A stretch of 64,000 nt of DNA from Rhodospirillum sp. (GCA_021741145.1 JAIOYK010000012.1:44185-108184); one strand, 5' to 3'. Counted from the first letter of the stretch, positions 22,280 to 32,999 are shown. The notes: generated by a model from the sequence alone, not told the origin. Numbers and translations are program-made.

Positions 22280-24556
22280 CTAATCAGTGATGTCGGATCG
22301 CACGAACGGCGAACCCGGCAAGGGGGAGGAGCTCGGAGGAATGGGAAGGGTCAGGGTCACGCATGCCCCCCCATCCGAACCGTTCGTCAGTATCAGATCC
22401 CCTCCGTGATCTTCCAGGATTTTCTTGACGATGGCCAGTCCAAGACCGGTTCCCTTCGCGCGCGTGGTAACATAGGGTTCGGTCAGCCGCTTGACCTCCA
22501 TGTCGGGAAGCCCCCGTCCGTTGTCAACAATGGTCATGGTCGCCGTTCCATCCCGCGCGCTCAGGGCCACTCGGATACGCCCCGGCTCCAGGGGAAGGTC
22601 CTCGGCTCCGGGCTTGTCCCGGCCCTCGATGGCTTCCACGGCGTTCTTCAACAAATTGGTCAGGGCTTGGGATATCTGCCGGGAGTCGCAAGGCACCTTC
22701 AACGGGGTCTCTGGTATGTCGGTCTCAAAGGCAATCCGCGCCCCATAGGCATCCCGTTGCAGGTAAACCGCCTGGAAGACGATGTCCCGCAGATTGGCGG
22801 GCTGAATATCCGGCGCGGGCATCCGCGCGAAGGAACTGAATTCATCCACCATCTGCCCAATATCCCCCACATGGCGGATGATGGTTTCCGTACACCTTTG
22901 GAAGGTCTCCGGATCCTCGGTGATCTGCTTCAGATATTTGCGCTTCAGCCGTTCGGCGGAAAGTTGGATGGGAGTCAGGGGGTTCTTGATTTCATGGGCG
23001 ATCCGCCGGGCCACGTCGGCCCAGGCGGCCTTGCGCTGCGCGTCCTGCAGGGCGGTGATGTCCTCGAAGGTGAAGACGAACCCGGCGACCTCTTCCTCCG
23101 CCCGTTCCGCCGAAACGCGAACCAGCAAAGTCATGGTCTGCTTGTCGACTTTCAGTTCCAATTGCGCGGTCACGGGTCTTTCCGGACGGCTCCGGGCCTG
23201 CTCAAGCAGGGGGCCAAACTCCGGCACGGCCTCGGTGATCGACTGGCCACGCCATGCATCCAGGTCCCTGTTCAGAAGACGCTTGGCCGAGGGATTGGGC
23301 AAGTTGATCCGTCCTTCCGCGTCTAGCCCGATGACACCGGAGGAAACACCAGCCAGAACCGCCTCGGTGAAGCGGCGGCGTTCATCCAATTCATCGTTCG
23401 CCTCGATCAGGCTTTTCTGCTGACTTTCCAGGCGACTGGTCATCCGGTTGAAGGCCCGGCCCAAAAGGGCGACCTCGTCGCTGGCCGCCAGTTCGGGAAC
23501 GCGAACCGCCAAGTTCCCGTCCCGCGCCTTTTCCGAGGCGTCGATCAAATCCATGATCGGTCGAGCCAGACGGGTGGCGATGGTCATGCCCACCCAGATG
23601 GCGGCCATCAACATCAGCAGGGAGACAACAATATAGGTCCCGAAATAGAGGATCTGGAGCTTGGATCCCTGTTCCTGAAAGGTCCGGTATTCGGATACGG
23701 CCTCGCTGGCCCGCTGAATATGCTCGCGCACCTTGGCATCGACAAAACGCCCGACGAACAGGAAGGTTCCTGGAACCTGGAGTTGGACCAGCGCCCGCAC
23801 CCGGTCGTTGGCCTGCCCGGGCATGACCACGACCTCGCCCTCGCCCGCCTTTTCGATCAGAAAGGCCGGAATTTCCTCGAACTGGAGGGAGAAGGTATAG
23901 CCTGCCCGACCGATCACCGTTCCATCTTCGCTGAAGACCACGACCTCCGACAGATTGCGAATCAGGGATTGGGTCGAGAGAAACTGGTTGAGGGCCTGAC
24001 TATTCGGGATTCGGCGCCATTCCCGGTTCAGGTCATTGGCCATCAGGGCCGCGTCCCCGGAAATGGCGTTCATATGGGCTTCCAGATAGGCCTCGGCCAC
24101 CTCCTGGGATTCATTGATGGCGGTGGAAACCTTCTCGTCGAACCACCCTTGAAAACTCAGTTGGAAGGCCAGAGAGGAAAAGATGGCCAACAGAATCGCG
24201 GGCGTGATAGCCACCGCGCTGAACAACACGGCCAACCGAACATGCAACCGGGTTCCCGCCCCCTTGGATCGCCGCTCCGACCACATGCGAATCACGGTCC
24301 GGGCGATCAAGACGCCCAAAGCGAGCAAGATCACCAAGTCGACGTTCAACAGAATCCAGATCGCCCGAGAATTGGGTTCCGGGCTGGACAGGACGAAAAA
24401 GGTCACCCCTCCGGCGACCATGGCGGCCACTGTCAGGGCCACGGCAAGGCGCCGGGAGAGCCGGACCCGCCGTGCCCAAAGCCCGACCTTCAGGAAGGAT
24501 CGGTTAAACAGGGGGCCGCCATTGGACCGCCCGCCATTGGACCGCATGGGGGACAT
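22280..24556 (-). CDS. ntrY: Nitrogen sensor kinase NtrY
   Basis: Membrane histidine kinase of 758 residues. Hydrophobic segments lie at ~36-56, 67-87, 107-130 and 302-325, with a periplasmic region between the third and fourth. HAMP (~325-378) and PAS (~395-505) follow, then the H-box RRIAHEIKNPL (His521) and an ATPase domain with DNGRGLP and GTGLGLAIVKKI. It is the partner of NtrX. The start lies 6 bases after the ntrC stop, so the NtrBC and NtrYX systems form one transcription unit. Confidence 0.95.
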   Translation of the reverse strand: MSPMRSNGGRSNGGPLFNRSFLKVGLWARRVRLSRRLAVALTVAAMVAGGVTFFVLSSPEPNSRAIWILLNVDLVILLALGVLIARTVIRMWSERRSKGAGTRLHVRLAVLFSAVAITPAILLAIFSSLAFQLSFQGWFDEKVSTAINESQEVAEAYLEAHMNAISGDAALMANDLNREWRRIPNSQALNQFLSTQSLIRNLSEVVVFSEDGTVIGRAGYTFSLQFEEIPAFLIEKAGEGEVVVMPGQANDRVRALVQLQVPGTFLFVGRFVDAKVREHIQRASEAVSEYRTFQEQGSKLQILYFGTYIVVSLLMLMAAIWVGMTIATRLARPIMDLIDASEKARDGNLAVRVPELAASDEVALLGRAFNRMTSRLESQQKSLIEANDELDERRRFTEAVLAGVSSGVIGLDAEGRINLPNPSAKRLLNRDLDAWRGQSITEAVPEFGPLLEQARSRPERPVTAQLELKVDKQTMTLLVRVSAERAEEEVAGFVFTFEDITALQDAQRKAAWADVARRIAHEIKNPLTPIQLSAERLKRKYLKQITEDPETFQRCTETIIRHVGDIGQMVDEFSSFARMPAPDIQPANLRDIVFQAVYLQRDAYGARIAFETDIPETPLKVPCDSRQISQALTNLLKNAVEAIEGRDKPGAEDLPLEPGRIRVALSARDGTATMTIVDNGRGLPDMEVKRLTEPYVTTRAKGTGLGLAIVKKILEDHGGDLILTNGSDGGACVTLTLPIPPSSSPLPGSPFVRSDITD

Positions 24557-24562
24557 CGACCG

Positions 24563-26008
24563 CTATCCCTTCAGCCCGCGCACGACCTGAATGTCCAGAT
24601 CCCGGATCTTCTTACGCAGGGTATTGCGGTTCACCCCAAGCAATTGGGCGGCCTTGATCTGATTTCCCCGCGTGGCCTCCAGGCAAAGGGTGATCAGGGG
24701 GCGTTCCACTTCCCGCAGGATCCGCTCGTGGATTCCGGCGGGTGGCAGGCCATCCCCATGGGCTTCGAAATAATGGCGCAGGTGGCGCTCCACTTTCTGG
24801 GAGAGCCCCTCGCTTCCATCATCGGCCTCGACCGCGGACACGGGGGTCACGGTGGCCAATTCAGCCTCGATCACATCCAGGCCAATCACCTCCTGGGAAT
24901 AGAGGGCGGCGAGGCGACGCACCATGTTTTCGAGTTCCCGGACGTTCCCCGGCCAGCGGTGCTTTTTCAGGCGATCCATGGCGGCGGTTTCCAGAACCTT
25001 GGAGGGCAGTCCCTCCCCTTCCGTGGCCAGGGTCAAAAAATGGCGGATCAATTCGGGGATGTCCTCCGCCCGCTCGCGTAGGGGAGGCAACCGGATGGGC
25101 ACCACGTTCAGGCGGTAATAAAGGTCCTCTCGGAATAGGCCCTGCTGGATGAGCTGGCGCAAATCCCGGTGGGTGGCGGCGATGATGCGCACATTGGCCC
25201 GCATGGTCTGACGGCCACCGACAGACGTGTATTCGCTTTCCTGGAGCACCCGCAGCAGACGGGTTTGGGCCTCGAGCGGCATGTCACCGATCTCGTCCAG
25301 GAACAGGGTGCCGCCGTCGGCCTGTTCAAAGCGGCCCACGGCCCGGCTATGGGCGCCGGTGAAGGCCCCTTTTTCATGGCCGAACAGCTCACTTTCGATA
25401 AGTTCCCGGGGGATGGCGGCCATGTTCACGGCCACGAAGGTCCCGTTCCGCCGCTTGCCATAGTCATGCAGAGCCCGCGCCACCAGTTCCTTACCAGTGC
25501 CGGACTCGCCGTTGATCATCACCGTCAGATCCGTATTCATCAGACGGGCGAGCGTCCGATAGATTTCCTGCATGGCCTGGGAGCGACCGATCAGGGGCAG
25601 GCGCTCGTCATCGTCGTGCCCCACGGTGTTGTCGACCGGTCCGCTCTTGGGCAGGGACAGGGCCCGGCGAACCACGTTCACCACCTCGGTCAAGTCGAAG
25701 GGCTTGGGCAGGTACTCAAAGGCCCCCCGCTCCGTTGCCTTAACCGCGGTCAACAAGGTGTTCTGGGCGCTCATGACAATGATGCGCAGATCTGGGCGAA
25801 TCTTTTTGATGCGCGGAATCAGATCCAGCCCATTCTCGTCGGGCATCACCACATCGGTAATCACCAGATCTCCCTGACCGTCGGCCACCCAACTCCACAG
25901 GGTGGAGGCCGTTCCCGTACTCCGCACTTGGTATCCGGCCCGGGTGAGGGCTTGGCTCAGCACCGTGCGGATACTGCGGTCGTCGTCGGCCAAGAGAATC
26001 GTCGCCAT
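24563..26008 (-). CDS. ntrC: Nitrogen regulator NtrC (NR(I)), sigma-54 activator
   Basis: 481-residue enhancer-binding protein. The receiver has Asp52 in [12 protein letters not shown]. The AAA+ domain has Walker A GESGTGKE, an intact sigma-54 contact loop KGAFTGAH and Walker [12 protein letters not shown]. The Fis-type helix-turn-helix is at the end ([20 protein letters not shown]). ATG 26008 is preceded by GGAAG; a longer frame to 26143 would overlap ntrB. It activates nitrogen-assimilation genes under nitrogen limitation. Confidence 0.97.
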   Translation of the reverse strand: MATILLADDDRSIRTVLSQALTRAGYQVRSTGTASTLWSWVADGQGDLVITDVVMPDENGLDLIPRIKKIRPDLRIIVMSAQNTLLTAVKATERGAFEYLPKPFDLTEVVNVVRRALSLPKSGPVDNTVGHDDDERLPLIGRSQAMQEIYRTLARLMNTDLTVMINGESGTGKELVARALHDYGKRRNGTFVAVNMAAIPRELIESELFGHEKGAFTGAHSRAVGRFEQADGGTLFLDEIGDMPLEAQTRLLRVLQESEYTSVGGRQTMRANVRIIAATHRDLRQLIQQGLFREDLYYRLNVVPIRLPPLRERAEDIPELIRHFLTLATEGEGLPSKVLETAAMDRLKKHRWPGNVRELENMVRRLAALYSQEVIGLDVIEAELATVTPVSAVEADDGSEGLSQKVERHLRHYFEAHGDGLPPAGIHERILREVERPLITLCLEATRGNQIKAAQLLGVNRNTLRKKIRDLDIQVVRGLKG

Positions 26009-26039
26009 GTCACTAAACTTCCAAGAACTAAAACCGGAA

Positions 26040-27164
26040 TTACCAGGGAGTCGAGGCAAGCATGCCCTTCGCCATGGGGAGGATGATGGAAAAGACCGTG
26101 CGCCCCGGCAGACTATCAAATTCGATAATTCCACCGTGGTCATTGATGATTTTCGCCGCCAGAGGAAGTCCCAGCCCGCTCCCCTTGGGTTTGGTGGATA
26201 CGAAGGGATCGAACAGATTGCCCTTCAGGTCATCTGGAATGCCGTCCTCCCCATTATCCCGAACGCTGATCACCAGGGGCAAATCCGTCACCGTTCCGCC
26301 GGGGACCCGCAGGCGCAGACCGTGCTGATAGGCGGTCGAGAGGACGATTTCCGCCCCTTGGGACGGGCAGGCCTCCGCGGCGTTCTTCACCAAGTTCAGC
26401 AGGACCTGGATCAACTGATCCCGATTGCCTAGAACCGGCGGCAAGGAGGGGTCATAGGATTCAACAAAACGCACATGCTTGGCGAACCCATTTTCCGCCA
26501 CCATACGCACATGTTCCAGGACCCGATGGATGTTCACGGCTTCGCGTTCCAGGGGCCGACTGTCGGAAAAGACCTCCATCCGGTCCACCAGGGCGACGAT
26601 ACGGTCCGTTTCGTCGATGATCAGCCGCAGGAGTTGTCGGTCCTCCTCGGGCATACCACTTTCCAGAAGCTGAGCGGCACCGCGAATGCCCGATAGGGGG
26701 TTTTTGACCTCGTGGGCCAGCAGGGCGGCCATGGCCGTCACCGACCGGGCGGCATCGCGGTTGTTCATCCGTTGGCCGATTTTCAGGGCCATGGAAAGCT
26801 CGTGCAGGGAAATGGCGACCCAGTTCTCGTATTCCGTCAGGGGCGAGACCCGGACGGTGATGGTCCGCTGGCCCGTGCGTGGCGTGTCAAGGACAACCCC
26901 GTATTCCGAGAAGGTGGAATGGTTCATCCGGGCCATGTCGATCAGGCCATAGATCGGGTTGAACTCGGGGATCAGTTCCGTCAACGCCACGCCGCGCAAA
27001 TGGGTCGATGTGCTTTCGAACAGTTGTTCTCCGGCCGCGTTGATCATCTGCACGCGGTTGTCCGCGTCAACGCAAAGGACCGCCGAGGCAATGGCGTTAA
27101 GAACCGTGCCCGGATCAATGGGCGGGGGTTGGCCGCGACGGCGCAGGGGGGAAAAACTCACCAT
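26040..27164 (-). CDS. ntrB: Nitrogen sensor kinase/phosphatase NtrB (NR(II))
   Basis: Cytoplasmic histidine kinase of 374 residues: PAS domain (~18-125), H-box [20 protein letters not shown] (His151) and ATPase domain with [11 protein letters not shown] and [14 protein letters not shown]. There are no membrane segments. It receives the PII signal and phosphorylates NtrC. It follows dusB with a 3-base gap and precedes ntrC, the classic nifR3-ntrB-ntrC order. Confidence 0.96.
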   Translation of the reverse strand: MVSFSPLRRRGQPPPIDPGTVLNAIASAVLCVDADNRVQMINAAGEQLFESTSTHLRGVALTELIPEFNPIYGLIDMARMNHSTFSEYGVVLDTPRTGQRTITVRVSPLTEYENWVAISLHELSMALKIGQRMNNRDAARSVTAMAALLAHEVKNPLSGIRGAAQLLESGMPEEDRQLLRLIIDETDRIVALVDRMEVFSDSRPLEREAVNIHRVLEHVRMVAENGFAKHVRFVESYDPSLPPVLGNRDQLIQVLLNLVKNAAEACPSQGAEIVLSTAYQHGLRLRVPGGTVTDLPLVISVRDNGEDGIPDDLKGNLFDPFVSTKPKGSGLGLPLAAKIINDHGGIIEFDSLPGRTVFSIILPMAKGMLASTPW

Positions 27165-27167
27165 GGG

Positions 27168-28196
27168 TCAGGCCGCCTTTTCCATCGAAGGGGTATCCTC
27201 TCCGTCCATCCGAAGGCGGTCGAGGTAATCCATCAACACCGACCGGGCGGCATCCACGTCCCCGGCGGCCATATAGGACGTTCGAAAGTCGGCGCCCCCG
27301 GGCAGATTTTCCGCGTACCAGCCCATATGCTTGCGAGAGACCCGGACGCCCCGGTCGGGACCATGAAGGTCCATCAGTCCCTCGAAATGCTCGGCGATGG
27401 CATCCAACCGCTCGACCAAGGGGGGAGCCGCGGGCGGCGCGCGCCCCTCGGCCTCGGCGGCCAGACCCCGGGCGATCCGTCCCGGCACCCAAGGGGCTCC
27501 CAGGGCGGCCCGGCCAATCATCACGCCATCGGCGCCGGTCTCCCGCAGGATCCCGCGGGCCTCCTCGAGGCTCCGAACATCTCCATTGGCCAACAGGGGA
27601 AGGCTGGTGGCGTCCCGCACCGCGCGGATCGCCGCCCAATCGGCCCGACCCGCGTAGAGGCTCGCCCGGGTGCGCCCATGGATGGTCACAAGGCGGATCC
27701 CGGCGGCCTCGGCCACGCGGACCAGGGATGGCGCGGTGAGGTCCCCCTCCCCCCAACCCAGGCGGGTCTTGAGGGTCACGGGAATGTCCACGGCCGTCAC
27801 CACCGCCTCCATGATCCGCCCGGCCAGGGCCTCGTCGCGCATCAGGGCCGCGCCTCCCTGGCCACCCACGACCTTCTTCACCGGGCACCCCATATTGATG
27901 TCGATCAACGCCACGCCCCGGTCCGCGTTGAACCGGGCCGCCTCGGCCATGATTTCGGGATCGCATCCAGCCAATTGGACGGCGAAGGGCGCGCCATCCC
28001 CATCGTCGGGGTCACACATGGACAGACTTCTGCCCCGGGCGCGCAACAACTCGCGGCTGGCGACCATCTCCGACCAGGCCAAATGACAGCCAAAGCGCCG
28101 GGCGAGGCGTCGAAAGGGCCGATCCGTGATCCCGGCCATGGGCGCCAAGACGACCGCGGGCTTGGGGAGGGTAACGGATCCAAGGATAAGACTCAT
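27168..28196 (-). CDS. dusB: tRNA-dihydrouridine synthase DusB (NifR3)
   Basis: FMN enzyme reducing uridine in the tRNA D-loop. The 342-residue protein has VLAPMAGITDRPFRRL, QLAGCDPEIMAEAA, DINMGCPVKKV with the catalytic Cys, and KTRLGW with HGRTRASLYAG. ATG 28196 matches family N-termini (MSLILGSVTLPKPAVVLAPMAG); upstream codons are not conserved in type. It heads the ntr operon. Confidence 0.96.
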   Translation of the reverse strand: MSLILGSVTLPKPAVVLAPMAGITDRPFRRLARRFGCHLAWSEMVASRELLRARGRSLSMCDPDDGDGAPFAVQLAGCDPEIMAEAARFNADRGVALIDINMGCPVKKVVGGQGGAALMRDEALAGRIMEAVVTAVDIPVTLKTRLGWGEGDLTAPSLVRVAEAAGIRLVTIHGRTRASLYAGRADWAAIRAVRDATSLPLLANGDVRSLEEARGILRETGADGVMIGRAALGAPWVPGRIARGLAAEAEGRAPPAAPPLVERLDAIAEHFEGLMDLHGPDRGVRVSRKHMGWYAENLPGGADFRTSYMAAGDVDAARSVLMDYLDRLRMDGEDTPSMEKAA

Positions 28197-28312
28197 GGGG
28201 GGATGACTTTCTCGGAATGGATGTGACCAAATCTTAGGCAACCCCGAGGGAAACCACAAGGGATCTGTCGCACCCGCGAAAGACCAAGAAATATCCAAAT
28301 GTTATCTATGGA

Positions 28313-29119
28313 TTAAAGCAAAATGTCGGTGACGAACTTGACGCCCAAAAAGGCAAGGGTGAGCAAGAGATAGGCGAGAAGCATCCAACGGGCCGCCGCT
28401 CGCCCCCGCACGCCCCACCAGCGCCGGGCCAAAAGGATTCCTCCGATGGCCAGGAAGGCCAACCAGGACAGCAGGGTCTTATGGTCGAGGATGAGAAGGC
28501 GGTGTTTTTCCAGGTACAACAAGGCCGATCCGGTGGCCAAACCGGCCCCCAGCACCACCTCCGTGGACACCAGAAGGGCGTGGGCCATGCCATCCGCCTC
28601 GGCCGCGGCGGGCAGGCGCCGGGTCAGGTGCGTGGGACGTTTGCGCTTCAAGGCCCGTTCCTGAAGGAATCCCGCCAGCGCCGCGATGGCCGCGAGGGTC
28701 AGTAGGGCGTAGGTAACCAGGGCAATGGCGATATGAAGCATGGTCCAGAAGGGGGGCGCCCGTTCGTCCAGGGGCGGCCCCTCCGCCCCGGCCCAAAGAG
28801 TGGCCAACATTCCAAGAGCCACCAGATAGGGCATCAACAGCGGACTCAACTTCCAGGCCGCGCTCTCCACCCGGCAAAGCAGGCCATAGAGAAGCAGGGA
28901 CATGGCCGTGCTGGCCCAAAGAGCGCTGGAAAAGCTCGTCCGCCAATGCCCCGTGGCCAGGGCGGGTCCCGTCGCCACGGCAAAGGTAGCCATCAGGGCC
29001 AGGGCCAAACCACCCCAGAACAGACCGTCCCGTCCCGGCTTCCGCCGCAGGGGCGCCAAGGTCGCGGGGGCCAACGCCGCCAGGGCGATGAGATGGATGG
29101 ACAGATGGTTTCCGAACAT
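28313..29119 (-). CDS. CcsA/YpjD-like inner membrane protein (cytochrome c assembly family)
   Basis: The 268-residue protein has about eight hydrophobic segments. Features of the CcmC/CcsA superfamily are seen: FWTMLHIAIALVTYALLTLAA with a membrane His, then LLYLEKHRLLILDHKTLLSWLAF with a second His. The tryptophan-rich haem-handling motif is not obvious, as in YpjD proteins encoded next to ffh elsewhere. Role in haem handling is uncertain. The start at 29119 is the only Met before the first membrane segment. Confidence 0.8.
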   Translation of the reverse strand: MFGNHLSIHLIALAALAPATLAPLRRKPGRDGLFWGGLALALMATFAVATGPALATGHWRTSFSSALWASTAMSLLLYGLLCRVESAAWKLSPLLMPYLVALGMLATLWAGAEGPPLDERAPPFWTMLHIAIALVTYALLTLAAIAALAGFLQERALKRKRPTHLTRRLPAAAEADGMAHALLVSTEVVLGAGLATGSALLYLEKHRLLILDHKTLLSWLAFLAIGGILLARRWWGVRGRAAARWMLLAYLLLTLAFLGVKFVTDILL

Positions 29120-29246
29120 GCCAGGGACTATACAGCCGTCGCCCGAGGGAAAACAATCGCCCGCGCGCGACGACCCTGGTAGGGTTCGGGCCTTTCCGTC
29201 CAAAAGGACGGATCTTTTGGGTTCAGACGCGTAATCAAAAGGAAAG

Positions 29247-30407
29247 ATGACGATGGCCAAGGTCGCCGCCTTGATCGTGGCCGCCGGGCGCGGCAAGCGC
29301 TTTGGCGGAGATATGCCCAAGCAGTATCTCGGCCTCGGGGGGCGGCCCATCCTGCGCCACTCCCTCGCCCGCTTCACGGCCCATCCCGACGTGCGCTGGA
29401 CCCGCGCCGTCATCCATGGGGACGACCGGGACCTTTATGACGGCGCGGCCAAGGGGTTGGCGACCCTGCTCGAGCCCTGTCCCGGTGGCGCGGAGCGTCA
29501 GGAGTCCGTGCGCATCGGTCTGGAAAGCCTGGAGGAATTCGCTCCGGATTACGTCCTGATCCACGACGGGGCCCGCCCACTCGTCGATGGCGCCCTGATC
29601 GACCGGGTCATTGGCGCCCTGGATATCCACGTCGGGGTCATTCCCGCCTTGCCCGTGGCCGACACCCTGAAGCGCGGCGCCGATGGCCTGATTACCGGCA
29701 CCGTGGACCGGGCCAACCTCTGGCGCGCGCAGACCCCGCAAGGGTTCCGCTTCAAGGAAATCCTGAGCGCCCACCGGGCGGCCGTGGGCCAGGTCCTGAC
29801 CGATGACGCAGCGGTCCTGGAAGCCGCGGGCGGCACCGTCGCCCTGGTCGAGGGCTCCGAGGACAACACCAAGGTCACCGCGCCCGTGGACCTGGACCGG
29901 GCCGAACGCTTTTTCCACGGTTCCGGCGAACCCCGCGTCGGCTCTGGCTTCGACGTACACCGGCTGGGGCCTGGGGACTTCGTCACCCTCTGTGGGATCC
30001 AGATCCCCCATACCCATGGTCTCATTGGCCATTCCGACGCGGACGTCCCCATGCATGCCCTTACGGATGCCCTCCTTGGCACGATCAACGCCGGAGACAT
30101 CGGCCGCCATTTCCCACCCAGCGACATGCGTTGGAAAGGCGCGGACTCGAGCATCTTTCTGGCCCATGCCGGGAATCTCGTGACGGCCCTGGGCGGACGC
30201 ATCCAGAACGTGGATATCACCATCATGTGCGAGGAGCCCAAGGTTGGACCCCATCGCGCCCGCATGTCCGCCCGTCTCGCGGAAATCCTGGGAATCCAGG
30301 GGGGTCGAGTCGCCGTGAAGGCCACCACCACCGAGGAACTGGGCTTCACCGGCCGGGGGGAAGGCATTGCCGCCCAGGCCACCGCCCTCGTTACCCTGCC
30401 ATGCTAA
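29247..30407 (+). CDS. ispDF: Bifunctional MEP-pathway enzyme IspD-IspF
   Basis: Fused enzyme of 386 residues for isoprenoid synthesis. The IspD half (1-~225), a cytidylyltransferase, has AAGRGKRFGGDMPKQYL and VLIHDGARPLV. The IspF half (from ~228), the cyclodiphosphate synthase, has GSGFDVHRLG, zinc-ligand residues in DVH, HSDADVPMHALTDALLG, and the C-terminal ATTTEELGFTGRGEG. The fusion is usual in alphaproteobacteria. AAGGAAAG precedes two close ATGs (29247 and 29253). Confidence 0.97.
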   Translation: MTMAKVAALIVAAGRGKRFGGDMPKQYLGLGGRPILRHSLARFTAHPDVRWTRAVIHGDDRDLYDGAAKGLATLLEPCPGGAERQESVRIGLESLEEFAPDYVLIHDGARPLVDGALIDRVIGALDIHVGVIPALPVADTLKRGADGLITGTVDRANLWRAQTPQGFRFKEILSAHRAAVGQVLTDDAAVLEAAGGTVALVEGSEDNTKVTAPVDLDRAERFFHGSGEPRVGSGFDVHRLGPGDFVTLCGIQIPHTHGLIGHSDADVPMHALTDALLGTINAGDIGRHFPPSDMRWKGADSSIFLAHAGNLVTALGGRIQNVDITIMCEEPKVGPHRARMSARLAEILGIQGGRVAVKATTTEELGFTGRGEGIAAQATALVTLPC

Positions 30408-30571
30408 GGCAAGCTCCCCAAACCCCTCCTTCTTCCACGAGCATAAATTAATTAAGTAAAATCAATTACATAAAGAACATTCATAAGACCCCATCACTGT
30501 AACTTCGAGAAAAATGGGGGTTCGGGGGCGTGCTCCCGAATGGGCGCGGACGATCGCCCGCCTTCCCCCCC

Positions 30572-30892
30572 TCACCCCGGTCGAGTCATCTCCGTGATCC
30601 AGGACAGGAAGGCGGGCTCCCCGTCGGCAATCGACAAGGCGACGATACAGGGCGTCTCGTAGGAATGCAGGTCCCGGACCCGGGCGCGCAGGGCGGGAAA
30701 ACGGTCCTCTTCGGTCTTGGCGATAAAGGCCACTTCGGAGTCGTTCCGAATGGCGCCCTTCCAGCGGTATAGGGACCGGATTGCCCCCAGGATATTCACG
30801 CAGGCGGCAAGGCTTTCCTCCACCAAAACCGCTCCAATGCGCAGGGCTTCCTCTTCCGAACCAGCGGTCATGTAGACAAGACATTGGGCCAT
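30572..30892 (-). CDS. cutA: Divalent cation tolerance protein CutA
   Basis: Trimeric ferredoxin-like protein of 106 residues with the family pattern LVEESLAACVNIL, SLYRWKGAI, EVAFIAKTEE and HSYETPCIVALSI. Linked to copper tolerance in E. coli, but the molecular role is unsettled. The ATG at 30892 is preceded by AAGGGGGGAG. It is divergent from the 30961 gene. Confidence 0.95.
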   Translation of the reverse strand: MAQCLVYMTAGSEEEALRIGAVLVEESLAACVNILGAIRSLYRWKGAIRNDSEVAFIAKTEEDRFPALRARVRDLHSYETPCIVALSIADGEPAFLSWITEMTRPG

Positions 30893-30960
30893 GGACTCCC
30901 CCCTTTCCTCTCCGTACCATCCCCGTCGATTCCAACAACCTGACCCGGGAGGACCTAAGG

Positions 30961-31302
30961 ATGGCACAGGTGACCACCGCTCGAAAACCGGCGAGCCGGC
31001 CCTCTGCCAGGACACCCTCCCACAAGCTGCCCAAACCCACGGACCCCCAACGCAAATGGCTAACACGGGGCCTGAGCCAGCCCGGTGGAAAACTGCCCCT
31101 GTTCGATGAAAACGGACGGCGGGTGGACGGTCGGGTCGTCCAAACCTGCCTTAAAAAGGGCTGGGCGGAACATTGGTTCACCAATCCCTTGAAACCGGAT
31201 TGGCAGGTCTGCAAGCTGACCAAGGCGGGCCGAGCTGTCCTAATGACTCAACCGACCAAACTAAAAAGGAACGATAAGCCGATTAATCAACCGGGAGCTT
31301 AG
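30961..31302 (+). CDS. Small basic protein of unknown function
   Basis: The 113-residue protein starts with a Ser/Arg/Pro-rich, probably disordered tail. A compact centre follows, LTRGLSQPGGKLPLFDENGR, then VQTCLKKGWAEHWFTNPLKP and KLTKAGRAVL. The centre looks like a winged-helix hairpin of the MarR/PadR end type, but no family can be named. GGAGG lies 8 bases before the ATG. Its stop overlaps the convergent glycosyltransferase stop by 4 bases. Confidence 0.7.
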   Translation: MAQVTTARKPASRPSARTPSHKLPKPTDPQRKWLTRGLSQPGGKLPLFDENGRRVDGRVVQTCLKKGWAEHWFTNPLKPDWQVCKLTKAGRAVLMTQPTKLKRNDKPINQPGA

Positions 31303-32372
31303 CGGAGGGCCGCGGCCAGATGCGCGGCCACCTCTTCCGCGCCCGTGGGTCTAATCCGAGCGGGCGGTGGCCCCGCGACCAAACGCTCCAATTCCTCGCC
31401 AATCCGCCCCTCCGCCAGGGCCTTTTCCGTCAAACGGCGCCCCCGCGCGTTCGAAAAGAACCACTCCTCCAGATAAGGGGCTTCGGGCCAGTCGCCACGG
31501 TCCACCAGCAGCATGGGGAGTCCAGCCGCGGCGCAATCGGCGAGCATCCCATAGCCCGCCTTTCCCACCACCGCGTCCGCGGACGCCAGGATATTCCGAA
31601 AAGCCCATCCACTGGCCTGGGCGTCGACAAAAACCTCCCGCTCCGCGGCCGCGGGATTAACGGCCAAGAGCACCCAGTCCCCGGATTGCCGCGCCCATTG
31701 GCGGGCATCCAAACCGGAAGAAAGGCCACCAAAATTTACCAGAGTCAGGGGACGGGCGGGATCGAGGCCCAGGGCATCGGCCAATCCACGCCGATCCCGT
31801 CGTCCGGGTTGGGAAATGACCCCCACGGCGAGGCGATTGGGCAGGTCTTCCTGGGGCATGGAGGGCGTGGGGATGAACCATCCCTCGGCTAGGGCGTAGC
31901 TCTCCGCCATAGCCGTCAAGACCGGCGCCATCGCGGGATCCTCTCGGAAGAGGAAACGCCCAATATCAAGCCAGTTCAGCGGCCCCAGTCCCAGCACGGG
32001 GATCCTAAGGCGATGGGCCGCGGCCACGGCCAGATAGCCGCTACAGGACAGCACCAGATCCGGCGCATGGGCCGCCATCACCTGACAGACATGCGCCAAG
32101 GTGCCCTCCCAATCGTCGTGTAGGGCGCGGTAGCGCGCCGCGGAAGCAGGGCGGTCAATGGTCCGGGCATCCCGCATGACCAGCCCAAAATCAAGGCTGC
32201 GTGGTTCGTGGGTGATGTCTTGAAAGAAGGGAGATGGATCCAGGGCGCAGTCCACGGTCACCTGAACCCCCGGTAGACGAGCGCGCAAGGCTTCGGCCAC
32301 GGACGCGCAGAGGGAGAGATGACCATAACCGTGGGAGGTCACGGCCATGTAAAGGCGGGGGGGTGCGGACAT
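31299..32372 (-). CDS. GT-B glycosyltransferase-like protein (UGT/MurG type)
   Basis: 357 residues. The N-terminal glycine-rich start SHGYGHLSLCASVAEALR is typical of GT-B acceptor domains. The C-terminal donor half has LVNFGGLSSG, then ILASADAVVGKAGYGMLADCAAAGLPMLLVDR, matching the UDP-sugar-binding region of MurG/UGT enzymes. Acceptor and sugar are unknown; no neighbouring pathway genes help. Confidence 0.8.
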   Translation of the reverse strand: MSAPPRLYMAVTSHGYGHLSLCASVAEALRARLPGVQVTVDCALDPSPFFQDITHEPRSLDFGLVMRDARTIDRPASAARYRALHDDWEGTLAHVCQVMAAHAPDLVLSCSGYLAVAAAHRLRIPVLGLGPLNWLDIGRFLFREDPAMAPVLTAMAESYALAEGWFIPTPSMPQEDLPNRLAVGVISQPGRRDRRGLADALGLDPARPLTLVNFGGLSSGLDARQWARQSGDWVLLAVNPAAAEREVFVDAQASGWAFRNILASADAVVGKAGYGMLADCAAAGLPMLLVDRGDWPEAPYLEEWFFSNARGRRLTEKALAEGRIGEELERLVAGPPPARIRPTGAEEVAAHLAAALR

Positions 32373-32498
32373 GGGAGCGAAACTTCGAAGCGGAGGGAAG
32401 CGGAGCGATGATCATCCTCCGCTCAGGCCAGGACTTCCATCGCCGCGCGATGAAAATCCGGGCCAGAGGTTAAAGGTACCGGGTTCCCTGGCAAGGAT

Positions 32499-32837
32499 TC
32501 AATCCTTGGATACCGCCTCCTCGGATTGGTGATCGGCCTCACGCGTTCGGCAGGCCTGTTCGATCCGATCCAAGGCGTCCTCCAGGGTTTCGTGGGTGAC
32601 CCCATGCAGGAAATCACCACCAACGATGCGCATATTCGGCCCATGCTGGCAGTATCCGAAACAGGCGGCCCAACCGATATTCACTTGCTCCGTCAGCCCC
32701 CTGGCGGCCAGCCCCATGCGAACCAGAGGCAGAAGCCTTTCCACGCCACCACCAACGCAGGACATTCCCATGGGACCCCGATCCTTACGGCAGAACAGGA
32801 CCCGAACGAGGGTTGGGTCGGCGTTGGAAACAGTCAT
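32499..32837 (-). CDS. Thioredoxin-like [2Fe-2S] ferredoxin family protein
   Basis: 112 residues with four Cys at the spacing of this family: CRKDRGPMGMSC and, about 30 residues later, ACFGYC. These would hold one 2Fe-2S cluster in a thioredoxin-like fold, as in the NuoE C-terminal domain and Shethna-type ferredoxins. GGAAAGG precedes ATG 32837. Redox partner unknown. Confidence 0.85.
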   Translation of the reverse strand: MTVSNADPTLVRVLFCRKDRGPMGMSCVGGGVERLLPLVRMGLAARGLTEQVNIGWAACFGYCQHGPNMRIVGGDFLHGVTHETLEDALDRIEQACRTREADHQSEEAVSKD

Positions 32838-32999
32838 TGGGCGCCTTTCCAGGATCGGGCCATGATTCTCAAGATCGGCCCGCCCGCGGGGCCATTCAAG
32901 GGCCGGATACAACGAACTCCGATCAGTCAAACATCGGAATACCGGTCTAGGCCCGCTGGCGTCCCGGGCATCGAAGTCGTTCCAGCCCGCTTGACGTCG